From: Gammaproteobacteria bacterium
Lineage (GTDB): Bacteria > Pseudomonadota > Gammaproteobacteria > GCA-001735895
Reading direction: 5' to 3'
DNA: 64,000 nucleotides
Assembly: GCA_030066085.1 (NCBI GenBank)
Contig: JASJCI010000032.1
Location: 62,001-126,000, forward strand
Part shown: positions 16,215 through 25,286 of the stretch, piece by piece
Position numbering within the stretch: the first letter of the stretch is position 1
How the letters are laid out: every line of letters starts with the position of its first letter
Made by a program: the position numbers and the translations under genes
The notes under the pieces: model-generated
Told to the model about the DNA's origin: nothing
What the model saw: the letters and a program-made list of their open reading frames with translations, nothing else
Databases searched by the model: none

Positions 16215-17621
16215 ATGAAAGCCTTTTTCAGAATGCTGTCTGTAACGCTGCTCGCGACCGCGCTGGTGGCCTGCGGATCCAGCAGTGACGACGACGATGA
16301 CATCATCGGCACCGTTGACGCGCGCAACGTCGTTGAAGTCGCCAGAGCCAGCGGATCGTTCACGATCCTGACCGCCGCACTCGAGACTTCGGGTCTCGAC
16401 ACCGTGCTTGCCGACGAATCCCGCGAGTTTACCGTTTTTGCCCCGACTGACGCCGCCTTTACGGCTGCCCTGACCGACCTGGGCATAACGGCCGGCGACT
16501 TGCTTGCATCACCAAACCTGCAGGACATCCTGTTGTACCACGTGATCCTCGACGCAACAGTCGATTCCACCGCGGCGATTGCCGCCGCCGGCACCACGGT
16601 TACCATGGCAAATACCGACGAAGTCGGCATTTCGCTGCGGGGCGCGGACCTGTTTGTCAACGCGTCACGGGTAGAAACTCCCGACATCGGGGCCAACAAC
16701 GGCGTGATCCACGTGGTGGACGCGGTACTGCTGCCGACCGAGGACGATCCGGCCGCCGGGTCGATCACCGCCGTGGCTGCCGGTAACGCGAGTTTCAGTA
16801 CGCTGGTGGCCGCGCTGCAGATGGCACACCTCGACTCGGTACTCGATGACGCCACTGGCAAGTTCACCGTTTTTGCGCCGACTGATGCGGCCTTCGGTGC
16901 CTACCTTGCCAAGCAGGGTATCGACGCCAACGACTTGCTGATGTCGCCGCAGCTGGCGGACATCCTGCTTTACCACGTGATTCCGGGCATAGAAGTCAAC
17001 GCCGCCGCGGCAACCGCGATCGCGGGCAACAGCGTAGTGATGGCCAACGGTGACGACATGGCGCTGTCCCTGAGCGGGATGGACCTGTTTGCAAACCTGT
17101 CGAAGGTCGAGGCGCCGAACGTGGACGCCAGTAACGGCATCATCCACGTTATCGACACCGTCCTGACGCCGCCGGCAGATGTCGTGGCGCCGACCCAGAC
17201 CATCGCGGAGATCGCCCTGGGTAATGCCGACTTCTCGATCCTGGTGGCTGCGCTGCATACGACCGGTCTCGACGCCACGCTGAACGACCCGACCCAGAAC
17301 CTCACGGTATTCGCGCCGACCAATGCCGCCTTCGCGGCACTGTTGGCCAACCTCGGGATTACCGATACGCAGCTGCTGGCGAACCCGGACCTCGCGAAGA
17401 TCCTGCTCAAGCACGTGGTCGGTGGATCTGTCGATTCGGTGACTGCGTTTACCCTGAACGGTGCCGAGGCCGCGACTCTGAATCCCGACGGCGAGACGAT
17501 AACGCTCGCAATCGATTCCGACGCGTTCACGGTCGACGGAGCCGAGGTTATCGCCTTTGATATCCGTGCTACCAACGGCATCATTCACGTCATCGACGCG
17601 GTTATCACGCTCGACCCGTAA
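16215..17621 (+). CDS. Lipoprotein with three fasciclin (FAS1) domains
   Basis: 468 residues. An N-terminal lipobox (signal ending LVAC at Cys20) is followed by an acidic Ser/Asp linker, so it is a membrane-anchored lipoprotein. Three tandem FAS1 domains follow at about 37-175, 180-318 and 325-466. Each has the H1 motif TVFAPTDAAF (TVFAPTNAAF in the third), an ILLYHV or ILLKHV stretch and an NGIIHVIDAVL-type H2 motif. FAS1 domains mediate adhesion or binding of hydrophobic or polymeric ligands; the particular ligand is unknown. It is monocistronic, with an ACGGAGAA ribosome-binding site before the ATG and a strong terminator after the stop. Confidence 0.93.
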   Translation: MKAFFRMLSVTLLATALVACGSSSDDDDDIIGTVDARNVVEVARASGSFTILTAALETSGLDTVLADESREFTVFAPTDAAFTAALTDLGITAGDLLASPNLQDILLYHVILDATVDSTAAIAAAGTTVTMANTDEVGISLRGADLFVNASRVETPDIGANNGVIHVVDAVLLPTEDDPAAGSITAVAAGNASFSTLVAALQMAHLDSVLDDATGKFTVFAPTDAAFGAYLAKQGIDANDLLMSPQLADILLYHVIPGIEVNAAAATAIAGNSVVMANGDDMALSLSGMDLFANLSKVEAPNVDASNGIIHVIDTVLTPPADVVAPTQTIAEIALGNADFSILVAALHTTGLDATLNDPTQNLTVFAPTNAAFAALLANLGITDTQLLANPDLAKILLKHVVGGSVDSVTAFTLNGAEAATLNPDGETITLAIDSDAFTVDGAEVIAFDIRATNGIIHVIDAVITLDP

Positions 17622-17648
17622 ACAACGGCGACGAAAACCCGAACCGAA

Positions 17649-17676
17649 GCAGGCCCCTCGTGGCCTGCTTTTTTTT
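17649..17676 (+). terminator. Intrinsic terminator after fasciclin gene
   Basis: A 7-bp GC stem (GCAGGCC 17649-17655 with GGCCTGC 17662-17668), a 6-nt loop and eight T residues (17669-17676) lie 27 bp beyond the stop. Confidence 0.92.
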
Positions 17677-17935
17677 GCCCGGGACTGCCGGTCTGCACCA
17701 AATCGTTGGTCAGGATCGAGTCGTTCGCAATGTCGAGTTCTCCTGGTCGTTCATCGACTGCGGTCGAATGTCCGTTACCATCATATCCAACCTCGTTGTC
17801 AGACCACGCGGCAGGATTGGTCGAACTGCCGGTGGATATCAACCGGCCATTCCGGATCGGCTGTTGCAATCGAGCAGGGCGGATTTACCCCGTTTGGGTG
17901 ATGTTTTCTCGAGCGAACGCGCATAGCGTTAAGAT
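17677..17935. other. Intergenic stretch without recognisable gene
   Basis: Short open frames here overlap one another and lack ribosome-binding sites or recognisable motifs. GC content begins to fall compared with the flanking operons. No repeat or promoter is convincing. Confidence 0.5.
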
Positions 17936-18163
17936 GTGAATCGAGATATTGCGCGAGGCTTCGGGCTGTTGTTCAAGAGACTCCTGAAAAAAATCAGGAA
18001 CGAGATAGTTCAGGATGTTCCGAGCGAACTGGAGGAGTGCCTGGTTTGTGGAAAAATCGAATGCCCCAATGAGAAATGGCTACACTGTAAAAACAGGATC
18101 TCGCATATGAAAAAAAGAAACGCGCACAGGGAGTGTCCCGGGAAGTCCGATACGAAAGCCTGA
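17936..18163 (+). CDS. Small Cys-rich hypothetical protein
   Basis: 75 residues from a GTG start. A basic N-terminal half (LLFKRLLKKIRNEI) is followed by EECLVCGKIECPNEKWLHCK, whose C-x2-C-x4-C-x8-C spacing could bind zinc, and a basic tail. I do not recognise the family. The start has no good ribosome-binding site. The sequence is much less GC-rich than its neighbours. It could be a real small DNA/RNA-binding protein or a chance frame. Confidence 0.35.
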   Translation: MNRDIARGFGLLFKRLLKKIRNEIVQDVPSELEECLVCGKIECPNEKWLHCKNRISHMKKRNAHRECPGKSDTKA

Positions 18164-18321
18164 TCGAGTTCAGGGGTACCTGGATGATCTACGGACTTAA
18201 CGGGTATGCTCTGGTCTTACCGCTTGGGACGGTTTTCCCGGAAGGTCGAAATAAACCGGCCGTCATAGCCACGCAAACACAAACGAGTTCTCATTAGCGA
18301 GACTAAAACCGGAAACACCTT

Positions 18322-18618
18322 ATGTACCTCCTTATCAGCATCGACGGTGAGATATCACTGGAAGAAAGCGACAACATGCGCGCTTTTTCTATCGCCGAGG
18401 AAGCGCAAGGCCTGGCTGCGAAGCATCTTTCCGCTATCGCGACCCCTGCCGAAGATAATCACTTCTGGCTCGATGCCGAGGCCGTCATCGACCTTTCCGG
18501 GCGAGCAGATGACCGGCAATGGGTCGACGGTTTCTGGGATATGCTGACAAAAGTCGAAGCTTACGGCTATTCCGACATGGAAAAGAGGCGAGTCAAGGCG
18601 CATCTCGAACAGAGCTAG
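18322..18618 (+). CDS. Small hypothetical acidic protein
   Basis: 98 residues from an ATG preceded by GGAAAC. Soluble and acidic, with no signal peptide or membrane segment; it shows two aromatic-rich patches (NHFWLDAEAVIDLS about 46-59 and WVDGFWDMLTKVEAYGY about 67-83) and a basic C-terminal helix. No family recognised. It stands alone between two non-coding gaps of 158 and 237 bp in the low-GC stretch. Confidence 0.5.
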   Translation: MYLLISIDGEISLEESDNMRAFSIAEEAQGLAAKHLSAIATPAEDNHFWLDAEAVIDLSGRADDRQWVDGFWDMLTKVEAYGYSDMEKRRVKAHLEQS

Positions 18619-18855
18619 GGTCAATACAGACCTGGCCGTAAACCTCCTGCCGCGTTACCTGGTAGCATTACAAAACTGCCCGGAAATTCCTGCCTGTCGC
18701 AACCCGCGAACGGCCCGCTGCCTGTCGATCAGGCGACAAATCGATGTTCCGCGGCGAAAAAGGGTTCTTGACTTAGTGTGATTGGTTTCTCGCTGTAAGC
18801 GCATCTATTTGGCTAAGCTGCTGAGGAATCTAACAAAAAAAGCCTGTCCACAGTC

Positions 18856-19167
18856 ATGAATCGAGCAGTTTCAAAAACCACGACGCCCGCGATAACCAAG
18901 TCGGAACTGACAAAAATCCTGTACCGGAAACAGGAGCATTTGGCCAAAAAAGACGTCGAACTGGCGGTCAGAAGCCTGATCAACCTGATGACCACGAGCC
19001 TGTCAGCGGGTGAGCGTATAGAAATCAGGGGATTTGGCAGTTTCAACCTGCACTACCATTCACCACGTACCGGCAGAAATCCACGCACCGGCGAACCGGT
19101 CAGTCTCTCGGGCAAATACGTTCCCTACTTCAAGCCGGGCAAGGAACTGCGCAAAAGGGTCTTTTAA
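18856..19167 (+). CDS. IHF-beta/HU-like DNA-bending protein
   Basis: 103 residues. After a 13-residue N-terminal tail the HU/IHF fold is complete: [20 protein letters not shown], the [20 protein letters not shown] beta-arm entry, [10 protein letters not shown] at the arm tip with the intercalating proline, and [15 protein letters not shown] at the end. Several features ([21 protein letters not shown]) match the IHF beta subunit rather than HU. It is monocistronic. The A/T-leaning codon use and a Lys/Thr-rich N-terminal extension suggest a diverged paralogue, not necessarily the housekeeping ihfB. Nucleoid binding and DNA bending are the expected activities. Confidence 0.85.
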   Translation: MNRAVSKTTTPAITKSELTKILYRKQEHLAKKDVELAVRSLINLMTTSLSAGERIEIRGFGSFNLHYHSPRTGRNPRTGEPVSLSGKYVPYFKPGKELRKRVF

Positions 19168-19301
19168 GCGCTTGCGTGCGCTGTCGACCGCCGCGCGCAA
19201 TCCGGCCGAAATCCTTAAGCGGTATATCCAAGGAAACAGCGCAGGGGATCGATTATCCGCGCCGTCCCCGGTTTGGCTGGAGTGCCTTGCCGGTGATGCG
19301 A

Positions 19302-19739
19302 CTAGGATCTCGTCACGACCGTCGCGGACAAGTGCGTCGAGCCGGACAGGGAGTTCGTGATCAGGCAACCGGCCTCGGCTTTTTGCAGCAGCCGCTGTGC
19401 CTTCTCTTCATTCGTATCCCCGGGCACGTAAAGCGTGGCCTTGATTTCGTAGGCGGTGAAACGGGTCGTGCCTTCGCTGCGTTCGAGCCTACCCTCGACA
19501 TGACACTCCATCGATAGCCAGGAAAGCCTCGAAGCCTTGGCGATACCGCGGAAGCTCAGAATGAAACAGTCCGCGATGGCGGCAACCAGCAGGGTTTCCG
19601 GTGACCAGAGATCTCCGGGTCCATCGAACTCTGCCGGCGGCGCTGACAGGATCGGATCCAGCCCGGGGCTGGCGAGGTTGACGTTGCCTTCGGCTTCGGC
19701 GCTGGCCGCAACCCGGTAATGATGGGGATATTGTTGCAC
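19302..19739 (-). CDS. OsmC/Ohr-family protein
   Basis: 145-residue OsmC-like protein from a GTG start preceded by GAGGGTACAGG. The family's first redox cysteine lies in LLVAAIADCFILSFRGIAK (Cys near 58) and the second in AEAGCLITNSLSG (Cys near 124). The SPETLLVAAIADC stretch is typical. Members reduce organic hydroperoxides using thiols in the cytoplasm; which subfamily this is cannot be decided. It is monocistronic, convergent with the IHF-like gene. Confidence 0.85.
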   Translation of the reverse strand: MQQYPHHYRVAASAEAEGNVNLASPGLDPILSAPPAEFDGPGDLWSPETLLVAAIADCFILSFRGIAKASRLSWLSMECHVEGRLERSEGTTRFTAYEIKATLYVPGDTNEEKAQRLLQKAEAGCLITNSLSGSTHLSATVVTRS

Positions 19740-19924
19740 CCTGTACCCTCGATCTTAAATCGGGTATTACAACACCGGCTGCAGGAGAGACTATGACGTG
19801 GATCATATTCACTCCACGGCTGTCGTCCGGATGCGGCCACAAGCAGCTCTCCGGGTGAGAAGGTGGCTGGACACTCGGAGCGGTTTTCGTCGCCCGTTCG
19901 CCACGGGTACGATTTTATGACGGG

Positions 19925-20779
19925 TCAACCGATCCGGGCGCAGACGCGGCGGAAGAGTTCGCTGCCGGGATCGGCGAGACGATTTACCAGGTCGAAATGA
20001 TCGACGCCTGGTTCGTCGTAACGCTCGATCTGTTGCATGTCGTTCGACCAGGCCCTGACGAGCTCGTCGGCCTGCACGAAGAACTGTTCACTCTCGGCAC
20101 CGCCGACGACAACAAGGGTCGGGGTGGTCGCGGGCGCAGGTGCCAAAACCGGGCTGAGTTGCGTGATCTCTGCTTCGGTGAGATGCAGTGCCGCGCTGAT
20201 CGAGGTCGGCAGCAGCGGCTGCAGTCGGAACAGGCCGCTGAGCGCGATACCGCTCTTGAGCAGGTCGGCGGGCAGATCGCCGGCCAGCAACGGCCAGTCG
20301 GTGACCAGTCCCATCGCGGTGAGATGCCCGCCGGCGGAATGGCCGGACAGGTTGATGCGTTGTCGATTGATCCCGAGCTGCCCGGCGCTGCGGTAGAGCC
20401 AGGCCAGCGCGCGGCGAATCGAATCGGTCAGGGCGCTCATCGAGACCTCGGGACACAGGGGGTAACCGACCACCGCGACGTCGATGCCGGCGGCGTTGAA
20501 TGCTTGCGCAACGAAGCTGTACATCGACTTGTCGCCACGCTGCCAGTAACCGCCGTGGATGTAGACCAGTAGCGGCGCGTCGCTGCGGCCCGAACGGAAC
20601 AGGTCGATACGCTCGCGTTCGTGCTCGCCGTAGACCTGGTCGAGGGCTGCATCGGCATGCGCGCGACAGTCCGCACTGCGCTCGATCCAGTCCTGCAGCA
20701 CGTCACCGACGTCGGGTCGCCGGGCCACGTTGTTGTACTGGGCTTCGAGTTCGGGATCTGTGTAATGCTCGCCGGTCAT
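19925..20779 (-). CDS. Kynurenine-formamidase-like alpha/beta hydrolase
   Basis: 284-residue alpha/beta hydrolase. LVYIHGGYWQRGDKSMYSF (about 71-89) has the HGGYW oxyanion motif of arylformamidases and related esterases. The nucleophile is in LSGHSAGGHL (Ser near 146) and the catalytic His in EPGVDHFDLVNRL. Transcribed 13 bp after the second phnE and apparently the last gene of the phn operon. No other tryptophan-catabolism gene is near, so it more likely cleaves an ester or amide of an imported phosphonate-type substrate, or is an unrelated passenger. Substrate unknown. Confidence 0.85.
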   Translation of the reverse strand: MTGEHYTDPELEAQYNNVARRPDVGDVLQDWIERSADCRAHADAALDQVYGEHERERIDLFRSGRSDAPLLVYIHGGYWQRGDKSMYSFVAQAFNAAGIDVAVVGYPLCPEVSMSALTDSIRRALAWLYRSAGQLGINRQRINLSGHSAGGHLTAMGLVTDWPLLAGDLPADLLKSGIALSGLFRLQPLLPTSISAALHLTEAEITQLSPVLAPAPATTPTLVVVGGAESEQFFVQADELVRAWSNDMQQIERYDEPGVDHFDLVNRLADPGSELFRRVCARIG

Positions 20780-20792
20780 GCAGGCGGAACCT

Positions 20793-21608
20793 TCAGATGA
20801 TCGCGTGCCGAATCTTGGCCGATACCCACTCGCTGACGATGACCGTGGCGAGAATCACCAGCAGGATCAGCGACACCTGGGTCCAGGCAAGGGTGGAGAT
20901 GGACGAGTCGAGTTGCAGACCGATGCCGCCGGCGCCGACCAGGCCGAGCACGGTCGACTCGCGGATATTGATGTCCCAGCGGAACACGGTGATGCCGGCG
21001 AAGGCCGGCATGATCTGCGGCACGATACCGAAGCTGAGCTGCTGGCTGCGTTTGGCGCCGGTGGCGACGATGGCCTCGACCTGGGTTTCGTCTATCTCCT
21101 CGATCGCCTCGTACAGCAGCTTGGCGCAGAACCCGATCGACCGCAGGCCGATCGCGATGACGCCGGCGAGCACGCCGGGGCCGATCATGGTGACCAGCAT
21201 CAGCGCCCAGATCAGCGAGTTGATCGAGCGCGACGAGACGATGATGAACAGCGCCACCGGGCGCACGAAGTGTCTGCTCGGCGTGGTGTTGCGCGCCGCG
21301 CAGAAGGCCACCGGTACCGCGATGATGATCGCCATCAGCGTGCCGAGCGTGGCGATGTTGATCGTGTCCCATACCGGGATCCACAGCTCGTTCATGTAGG
21401 ACCATTTCGGCGGCACCATGCGCTCGGCCATGTCGGCGGCCTGGTTGGGCGCGTCGGTGACGAAGAACCAGATGGTCTTGTCCGAGATCAGGCGCCAGCA
21501 GTAAACGAAAATGGCAACCCCGAGCAGCCAGCCGAACCAGACCGCGAACTGCATGCGCGTGGTGCGCCGCTGCCAGACTTTCTGCCCCGCGATTTCCTTT
21601 ACCGGCAT
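20793..21608 (-). CDS. phnE: Phosphonate-type ABC transporter permease, second copy
   Basis: 271-residue PhnE-family inner-membrane permease with about six hydrophobic segments. An N-terminal membrane segment precedes TINIATLGTLMAIIIAVPVA. The C-terminal EAA loop is FGIVPQIMPAFAGITVFRWD, followed by NIRESTVLGLVGAGGIGLQL. The start lies 1 bp after the stop of the upstream permease gene. The pair forms a heterodimeric channel with PhnC as ATPase. Confidence 0.93.
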   Translation of the reverse strand: MPVKEIAGQKVWQRRTTRMQFAVWFGWLLGVAIFVYCWRLISDKTIWFFVTDAPNQAADMAERMVPPKWSYMNELWIPVWDTINIATLGTLMAIIIAVPVAFCAARNTTPSRHFVRPVALFIIVSSRSINSLIWALMLVTMIGPGVLAGVIAIGLRSIGFCAKLLYEAIEEIDETQVEAIVATGAKRSQQLSFGIVPQIMPAFAGITVFRWDINIRESTVLGLVGAGGIGLQLDSSISTLAWTQVSLILLVILATVIVSEWVSAKIRHAII

Positions 21609-21609
21609 C

Positions 21610-22413
21610 TCACTGCACCCACTTGCGAATGTAGCCGGAGGTATACTCCAGCACCATCACGATGCCGATAATGACCAGCAGGATGGCCGCCGCCGAATCG
21701 AACTCGTAGCGATCGAAAGCGGTCAGCAGCGTCGCGCCGATACCGCCGCCGCCGACGATACCGACGACCGCGGATTCGCGGAAGTTGATATCGAGGCGGT
21801 AGATGCCGAGCCCGATCATGCGCGGCATGACCTGCGGCTGCACCGCGTAGTTCAGCCACTGCAGCCAGCGCGCGCCGACCGACTTGATCGCCTCGGCCTG
21901 TACCGGGTCCATGTCCTCGATATCCTCCGCCAGCAGCTTGCCGTAAAAGCCGATGGTGCCGACGCTGAGCGCGAGAAAGCCGGCAAAGGGGCCGAAGCCG
22001 AACAGCTTGACGAAGAAGATCGCGAGAATGATCTCGGGAAAGGTGCGCGATACCGCGAGGATGCCGCGACAGAACAGGTACACCGGCCGCCAGGCGAGGT
22101 TGCGCGCGGCGCCGAGCCCGACCGGGATCGACAGGATGATGCCGACCACGGTCGACGTAATCGTCATCCACATGCTTTCGAGGATGCCTTCGAGGATGGA
22201 GTCCCAGCGCGAGGTAAAGTCGGGCGGAAAAAACGAGGCCAGGAAACGCTGGCCACGCTCGGTGCCCTCGGCCACCCGCTGCCAGTTGACTTCCATGGTG
22301 CCGAACGCGAACGCGAGGTAAATCGCGGTGCCAACCCACAGCGTCCAGCGCAGGGTCGGGTTCGCGATCAGCGGCGGCCGTTTCCAGCGCCGAGTGGCCT
22401 TACCCTCGTTCAA
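21610..22413 (-). CDS. phnE: Phosphonate-type ABC transporter permease, first copy
   Basis: 267-residue PhnE-family permease. Landmarks are [40 protein letters not shown], the EAA loop [20 protein letters not shown], and [20 protein letters not shown]. The start overlaps the phnC stop by 4 bp (ATGA). It is only moderately similar to the next gene, so the two subunits are old duplicates. Confidence 0.93.
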   Translation of the reverse strand: MNEGKATRRWKRPPLIANPTLRWTLWVGTAIYLAFAFGTMEVNWQRVAEGTERGQRFLASFFPPDFTSRWDSILEGILESMWMTITSTVVGIILSIPVGLGAARNLAWRPVYLFCRGILAVSRTFPEIILAIFFVKLFGFGPFAGFLALSVGTIGFYGKLLAEDIEDMDPVQAEAIKSVGARWLQWLNYAVQPQVMPRMIGLGIYRLDINFRESAVVGIVGGGGIGATLLTAFDRYEFDSAAAILLVIIGIVMVLEYTSGYIRKWVQ

Positions 22414-23240
22414 GAAACCGGCTTCAGTTCGGTGACGTTGTCGGCGAGTCCCGCATCACCATTGTCGTCCTCGTCCTTGACGCGCTCGATCGTGGCTTCC
22501 CAGTCTTCTTCGCCGTAAATCTGCGTCAAAACATCCGGGTTCAGGTCCTCCGGCGGGCCGTCGTAGACGATAGTGCCGTGTTGCAGGCCAACGATGCGGC
22601 GCGCGAACATCTGCGCCAGCAGCACGTCGTGGATATTGATGATGGCCGCCAGCTGGCGTTCTTCGCACAGTTCGCAGATCAGGCGCATGATCTGGCGCGA
22701 CGTCTTCGGGTCGAGGCTGGCGGTGGGTTCGTCGACCAGCAGTAACTCGGGATTCTGGATCAGCGCGCGGCAGATGCCGACCCGCTGGCGCTGGCCGCCG
22801 GACAGTTCGTCGGCGCGCTTGTCGGCCATGTGATCGAGGCCGACGCGCTCGAGCAGCTCGAAGGCCTGGTCGATGTCCGACTGCGGAAACTTGCGCAAAA
22901 AACTGCGCCAGAAACCGACGTAACCGAGCCGGCCCGAGAGCACGTTTTCCATCACGCTCAGGCGCTCGACCAGCGCGTACTCCTGGAAGATCATGCCCAT
23001 GCGCGAGCGCGCGTGGCGCAGATCGCTGGAACCCAGCCGGGTGAGGTCGATGTCGCCGAGGAAAACGGCGCCGGACGAGGGTTCGACCAGGCGGTTGACG
23101 CAGCGGATCAACGTGCTCTTACCGGCGCCCGAGGGGCCGATCAGCGCCATCACCTGGCCGCGCGGAATCTCCAGGTGCACGCTCTTGAGCGCGTGGTCGC
23201 CCGTCGGGTAAAACTTTTCCAGGTTTTCGATGCGCAGCAT
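22410..23240 (-). CDS. phnC: Phosphonate-type ABC transporter ATPase
   Basis: 276 residues from ATG 23240, preceded by a good GGAGG; a longer frame upstream is an arginine-rich artefact. Walker A is [17 protein letters not shown], the signature is [15 protein letters not shown], Walker B is [13 protein letters not shown], and [20 protein letters not shown] is typical of PhnC. A C-terminal extension of about 30 residues is acidic ([12 protein letters not shown]). It would energise import of phosphonate, phosphite or a phosphate ester. Confidence 0.94.
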   Translation of the reverse strand: MLRIENLEKFYPTGDHALKSVHLEIPRGQVMALIGPSGAGKSTLIRCVNRLVEPSSGAVFLGDIDLTRLGSSDLRHARSRMGMIFQEYALVERLSVMENVLSGRLGYVGFWRSFLRKFPQSDIDQAFELLERVGLDHMADKRADELSGGQRQRVGICRALIQNPELLLVDEPTASLDPKTSRQIMRLICELCEERQLAAIINIHDVLLAQMFARRIVGLQHGTIVYDGPPEDLNPDVLTQIYGEEDWEATIERVKDEDDNGDAGLADNVTELKPVS

Positions 23241-23273
23241 ATCCACGACCTCCGGAATAATTAAGGCATGGTG

Positions 23274-23311
23274 CCCGGCCGGGACCGACAGCGGTATCGG
23301 TCCCGGCCGGG
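23274..23311 (-). promoter_or_regulatory. 15-bp perfect hairpin between phnD and phnC
   Basis: Arms 23274-23288 and 23297-23311 are perfectly complementary over 15 bp (core GGCCGGGACCGA) around an 8-nt loop, starting 9 bp after the phnD stop. No T-run follows, so it probably stabilises the phnD mRNA 3' end or causes partial termination, raising binding-protein levels over the membrane subunits. Confidence 0.7.
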
Positions 23312-23320
23312 TGCTAACGC

Positions 23321-24292
23321 TTACTTGCAGTCGTAGGTCACGCCGTTGGCCGTGTCGATCTTGCGAATCACGTCCCAGTCGGACTTGTGATCGATCGCGA
23401 TGAACATGCCTTCCTTCTTGAACTCCTTCTGCAGGTCGGAACCTTCCCACTCGAAGGTGAAGAAAGCCTGCTTGATCTTCGCCGCGACTTCGGGATGCAG
23501 GTTGTGCGCATGGCCGTAGCCGGTGGTCGGGAAGGTGGCCGACTTGTAGATCGAGTCGAACTGCGAGGTATCGACCACGCCGCGGTCGATCATGCGGTTC
23601 AGCACCGAGTTGGCCACCGCGGCGACCTCGTAGTCCTTGTTGGCGATGCCGAGCACGGAATTGTCGTGCTTACCGGAAAAGGTGGTCTTGAAATCGCTGT
23701 CCTTGACCAGGCCGAATTCGGACTTGAGCAGCGCCGACGGCGCCTTGTTGCCGGAATTCGAGGTCGGCGAGGTCAGCGCCAGCGTGCGTCCCTTGATGTC
23801 CGACGGCGACTTGATGTCGCTGCCCTTGGGTACGATGATTTCCATCTCGTAACCGAAGCTGCCGTCCTTCGACGCCATCATCGCGAACGGCACCAGGCCG
23901 GCGCAGGACACCGCTACCGGGTTGCCGCCGGTGTTGACGCCGGCGATATGCAGGCGGCCGGAGCGCATGGCCTCGTACTGCGCGGCGTAAGACTGTACCG
24001 GGAAGAATACGACTTTCTTGCCGGTCACCTCGGACATGTGCTGGATGAAACCGTCCCATACCTTGGCGTAGATCGCCGGGTCTTCGACGGGCGTGTAGGA
24101 AAAGATGATCGTGTCGGGATTGACCCACTCGGAGGGGTCCAGCGGCAGGTCGGCAACCAGGTCGCGGTTGCGGTCGCAGTACTGATCGTCGAGGGTTCCG
24201 CGGAAACAGTCTTCGGCCCACGCATTGCCGGCGACGCACAGGGCGAGCAACAGGCCGAAACGCATGAACTGGGTCTTGATGGCTTTAGTCAT
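23321..24292 (-). CDS. phnD: Phosphonate/phosphate-ester periplasmic binding protein
   Basis: 323 residues from ATG 24292, preceded by CCGGAGGATTATA. Signal peptide to about residue 25 ([10 protein letters not shown]). The PhnD-like fold is shown by [56 protein letters not shown] and [20 protein letters not shown]. Between the signal peptide and the first strand is an unusual stretch of about 30 residues with two Cys ([20 protein letters not shown]), perhaps a disulfide-closed loop. No C-P lyase or phosphonatase is in the window, so the ligand class cannot be fixed. Confidence 0.92.
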   Translation of the reverse strand: MTKAIKTQFMRFGLLLALCVAGNAWAEDCFRGTLDDQYCDRNRDLVADLPLDPSEWVNPDTIIFSYTPVEDPAIYAKVWDGFIQHMSEVTGKKVVFFPVQSYAAQYEAMRSGRLHIAGVNTGGNPVAVSCAGLVPFAMMASKDGSFGYEMEIIVPKGSDIKSPSDIKGRTLALTSPTSNSGNKAPSALLKSEFGLVKDSDFKTTFSGKHDNSVLGIANKDYEVAAVANSVLNRMIDRGVVDTSQFDSIYKSATFPTTGYGHAHNLHPEVAAKIKQAFFTFEWEGSDLQKEFKKEGMFIAIDHKSDWDVIRKIDTANGVTYDCK

Positions 24293-24443
24293 TATAATCC
24301 TCCGGGTGTTGTTATATCGGCCGCCGGCCTTCCTCAACGCGTTGATCGCGGTGGTCGGCGTCGACGCATTATCTGCCCAGTTACTACCCGATGCAACCGA
24401 ACCCGACATCAAACAGCGACCGCCTCCGCAACGGAAAACCGAC

Positions 24444-25286
24444 ATGATCGAGATCGATGGACTGGCTGCGCTGGCCGACACCTACGATGCCCTGCTGGTC
24501 GACGTCTGGGGCGTGTTACACGAGGGCGAGGGAGTATACCCGGCTGCGCGACAATGCCTGGCGCGGCTTGCCGCCGCGGGCAAGCCGGTGATACTGGTAT
24601 CGAATGCCGCGCGCAGGCTGGACGCGTTGCGCGCGGAACTGGACGCGAGCGGCGTGACGCGCAACCTGTACCACGACCTGGTGGCCTCGGGCGAACTGAC
24701 CTGGCGCGCGCTGGCGGCGGGTGAAATCGAATTCGCACGCGGCGCGGACGGTTATTTCTTCGGCCCGCCGCGCAGCCGCGGACTGTGCGAGGGCCTGTCG
24801 CTCGAATGGTGCGAGGAACCGGAGCAGGCGACGTTCGTGTTGACCACCGGTTCACCGCGGGGCAATCCCGCGTCGGCGGCTGCCTGGGATTCCTGGCTCG
24901 AGCGCATGGCCACGCGCGGACTGCCGATGATTTGCGCCAACCCCGACCAGGTGGCGATGCGCAGCGGTGAGCTCGGAATTTCAGCCGGTGCGATTGCGCG
25001 CCGCTATCGCGATCTCGTCGACGCCCCGGTGCGCTTTTTCGGTAAACCCGATCCGGCGGTGTTCGAATACGCGGGCTCGCGCGTGCCGAACGGGCAAGGA
25101 GGACGCTTGCTGGTAGTCGGCGATGGCCTGATAACCGATATTGCCGGTGCCAATGCCGCCGGACTGGATTGCCTGTTCATCACCGGCGGCATCCATGCCG
25201 ATGAATGCGCCGATGCGGGGGTTGCGGCGGTTGCCGCGCGCTACGGTGCCCGCCCGAACTGGTTTTGCCGGGAGCTGCGCTGGTGA
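24444..25286 (+). CDS. HAD-superfamily hydrolase, subclass IIA (TIGR01459-like)
   Basis: 280 residues from ATG 24444. Motif I is ALLVDVWGVLHEG, motif II lies in KPVILVSNAARR, motif III in RFFGKPDPAVFEYA, and motif IV in VVGDGLITDIAGANAAGLD. This is the NagD-like IIA arrangement with a C2 cap. Probably a cytoplasmic phosphatase. It is divergent from phnD and coupled by a GTGA overlap to the following histidine phosphatase, so a function on an imported phosphorylated compound is a reasonable inference. A longer frame starting at 24225 antisense to the phnD signal peptide is rejected. Confidence 0.88.
   Translation: MIEIDGLAALADTYDALLVDVWGVLHEGEGVYPAARQCLARLAAAGKPVILVSNAARRLDALRAELDASGVTRNLYHDLVASGELTWRALAAGEIEFARGADGYFFGPPRSRGLCEGLSLEWCEEPEQATFVLTTGSPRGNPASAAAWDSWLERMATRGLPMICANPDQVAMRSGELGISAGAIARRYRDLVDAPVRFFGKPDPAVFEYAGSRVPNGQGGRLLVVGDGLITDIAGANAAGLDCLFITGGIHADECADAGVAAVAARYGARPNWFCRELRW

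Noticed and set aside
24225-24443. Long N-terminal extension of the HAD-IIA protein
   Set aside because: It would be antisense to the phnD signal sequence and promoter; HAD motif I starts right after ATG 24444.
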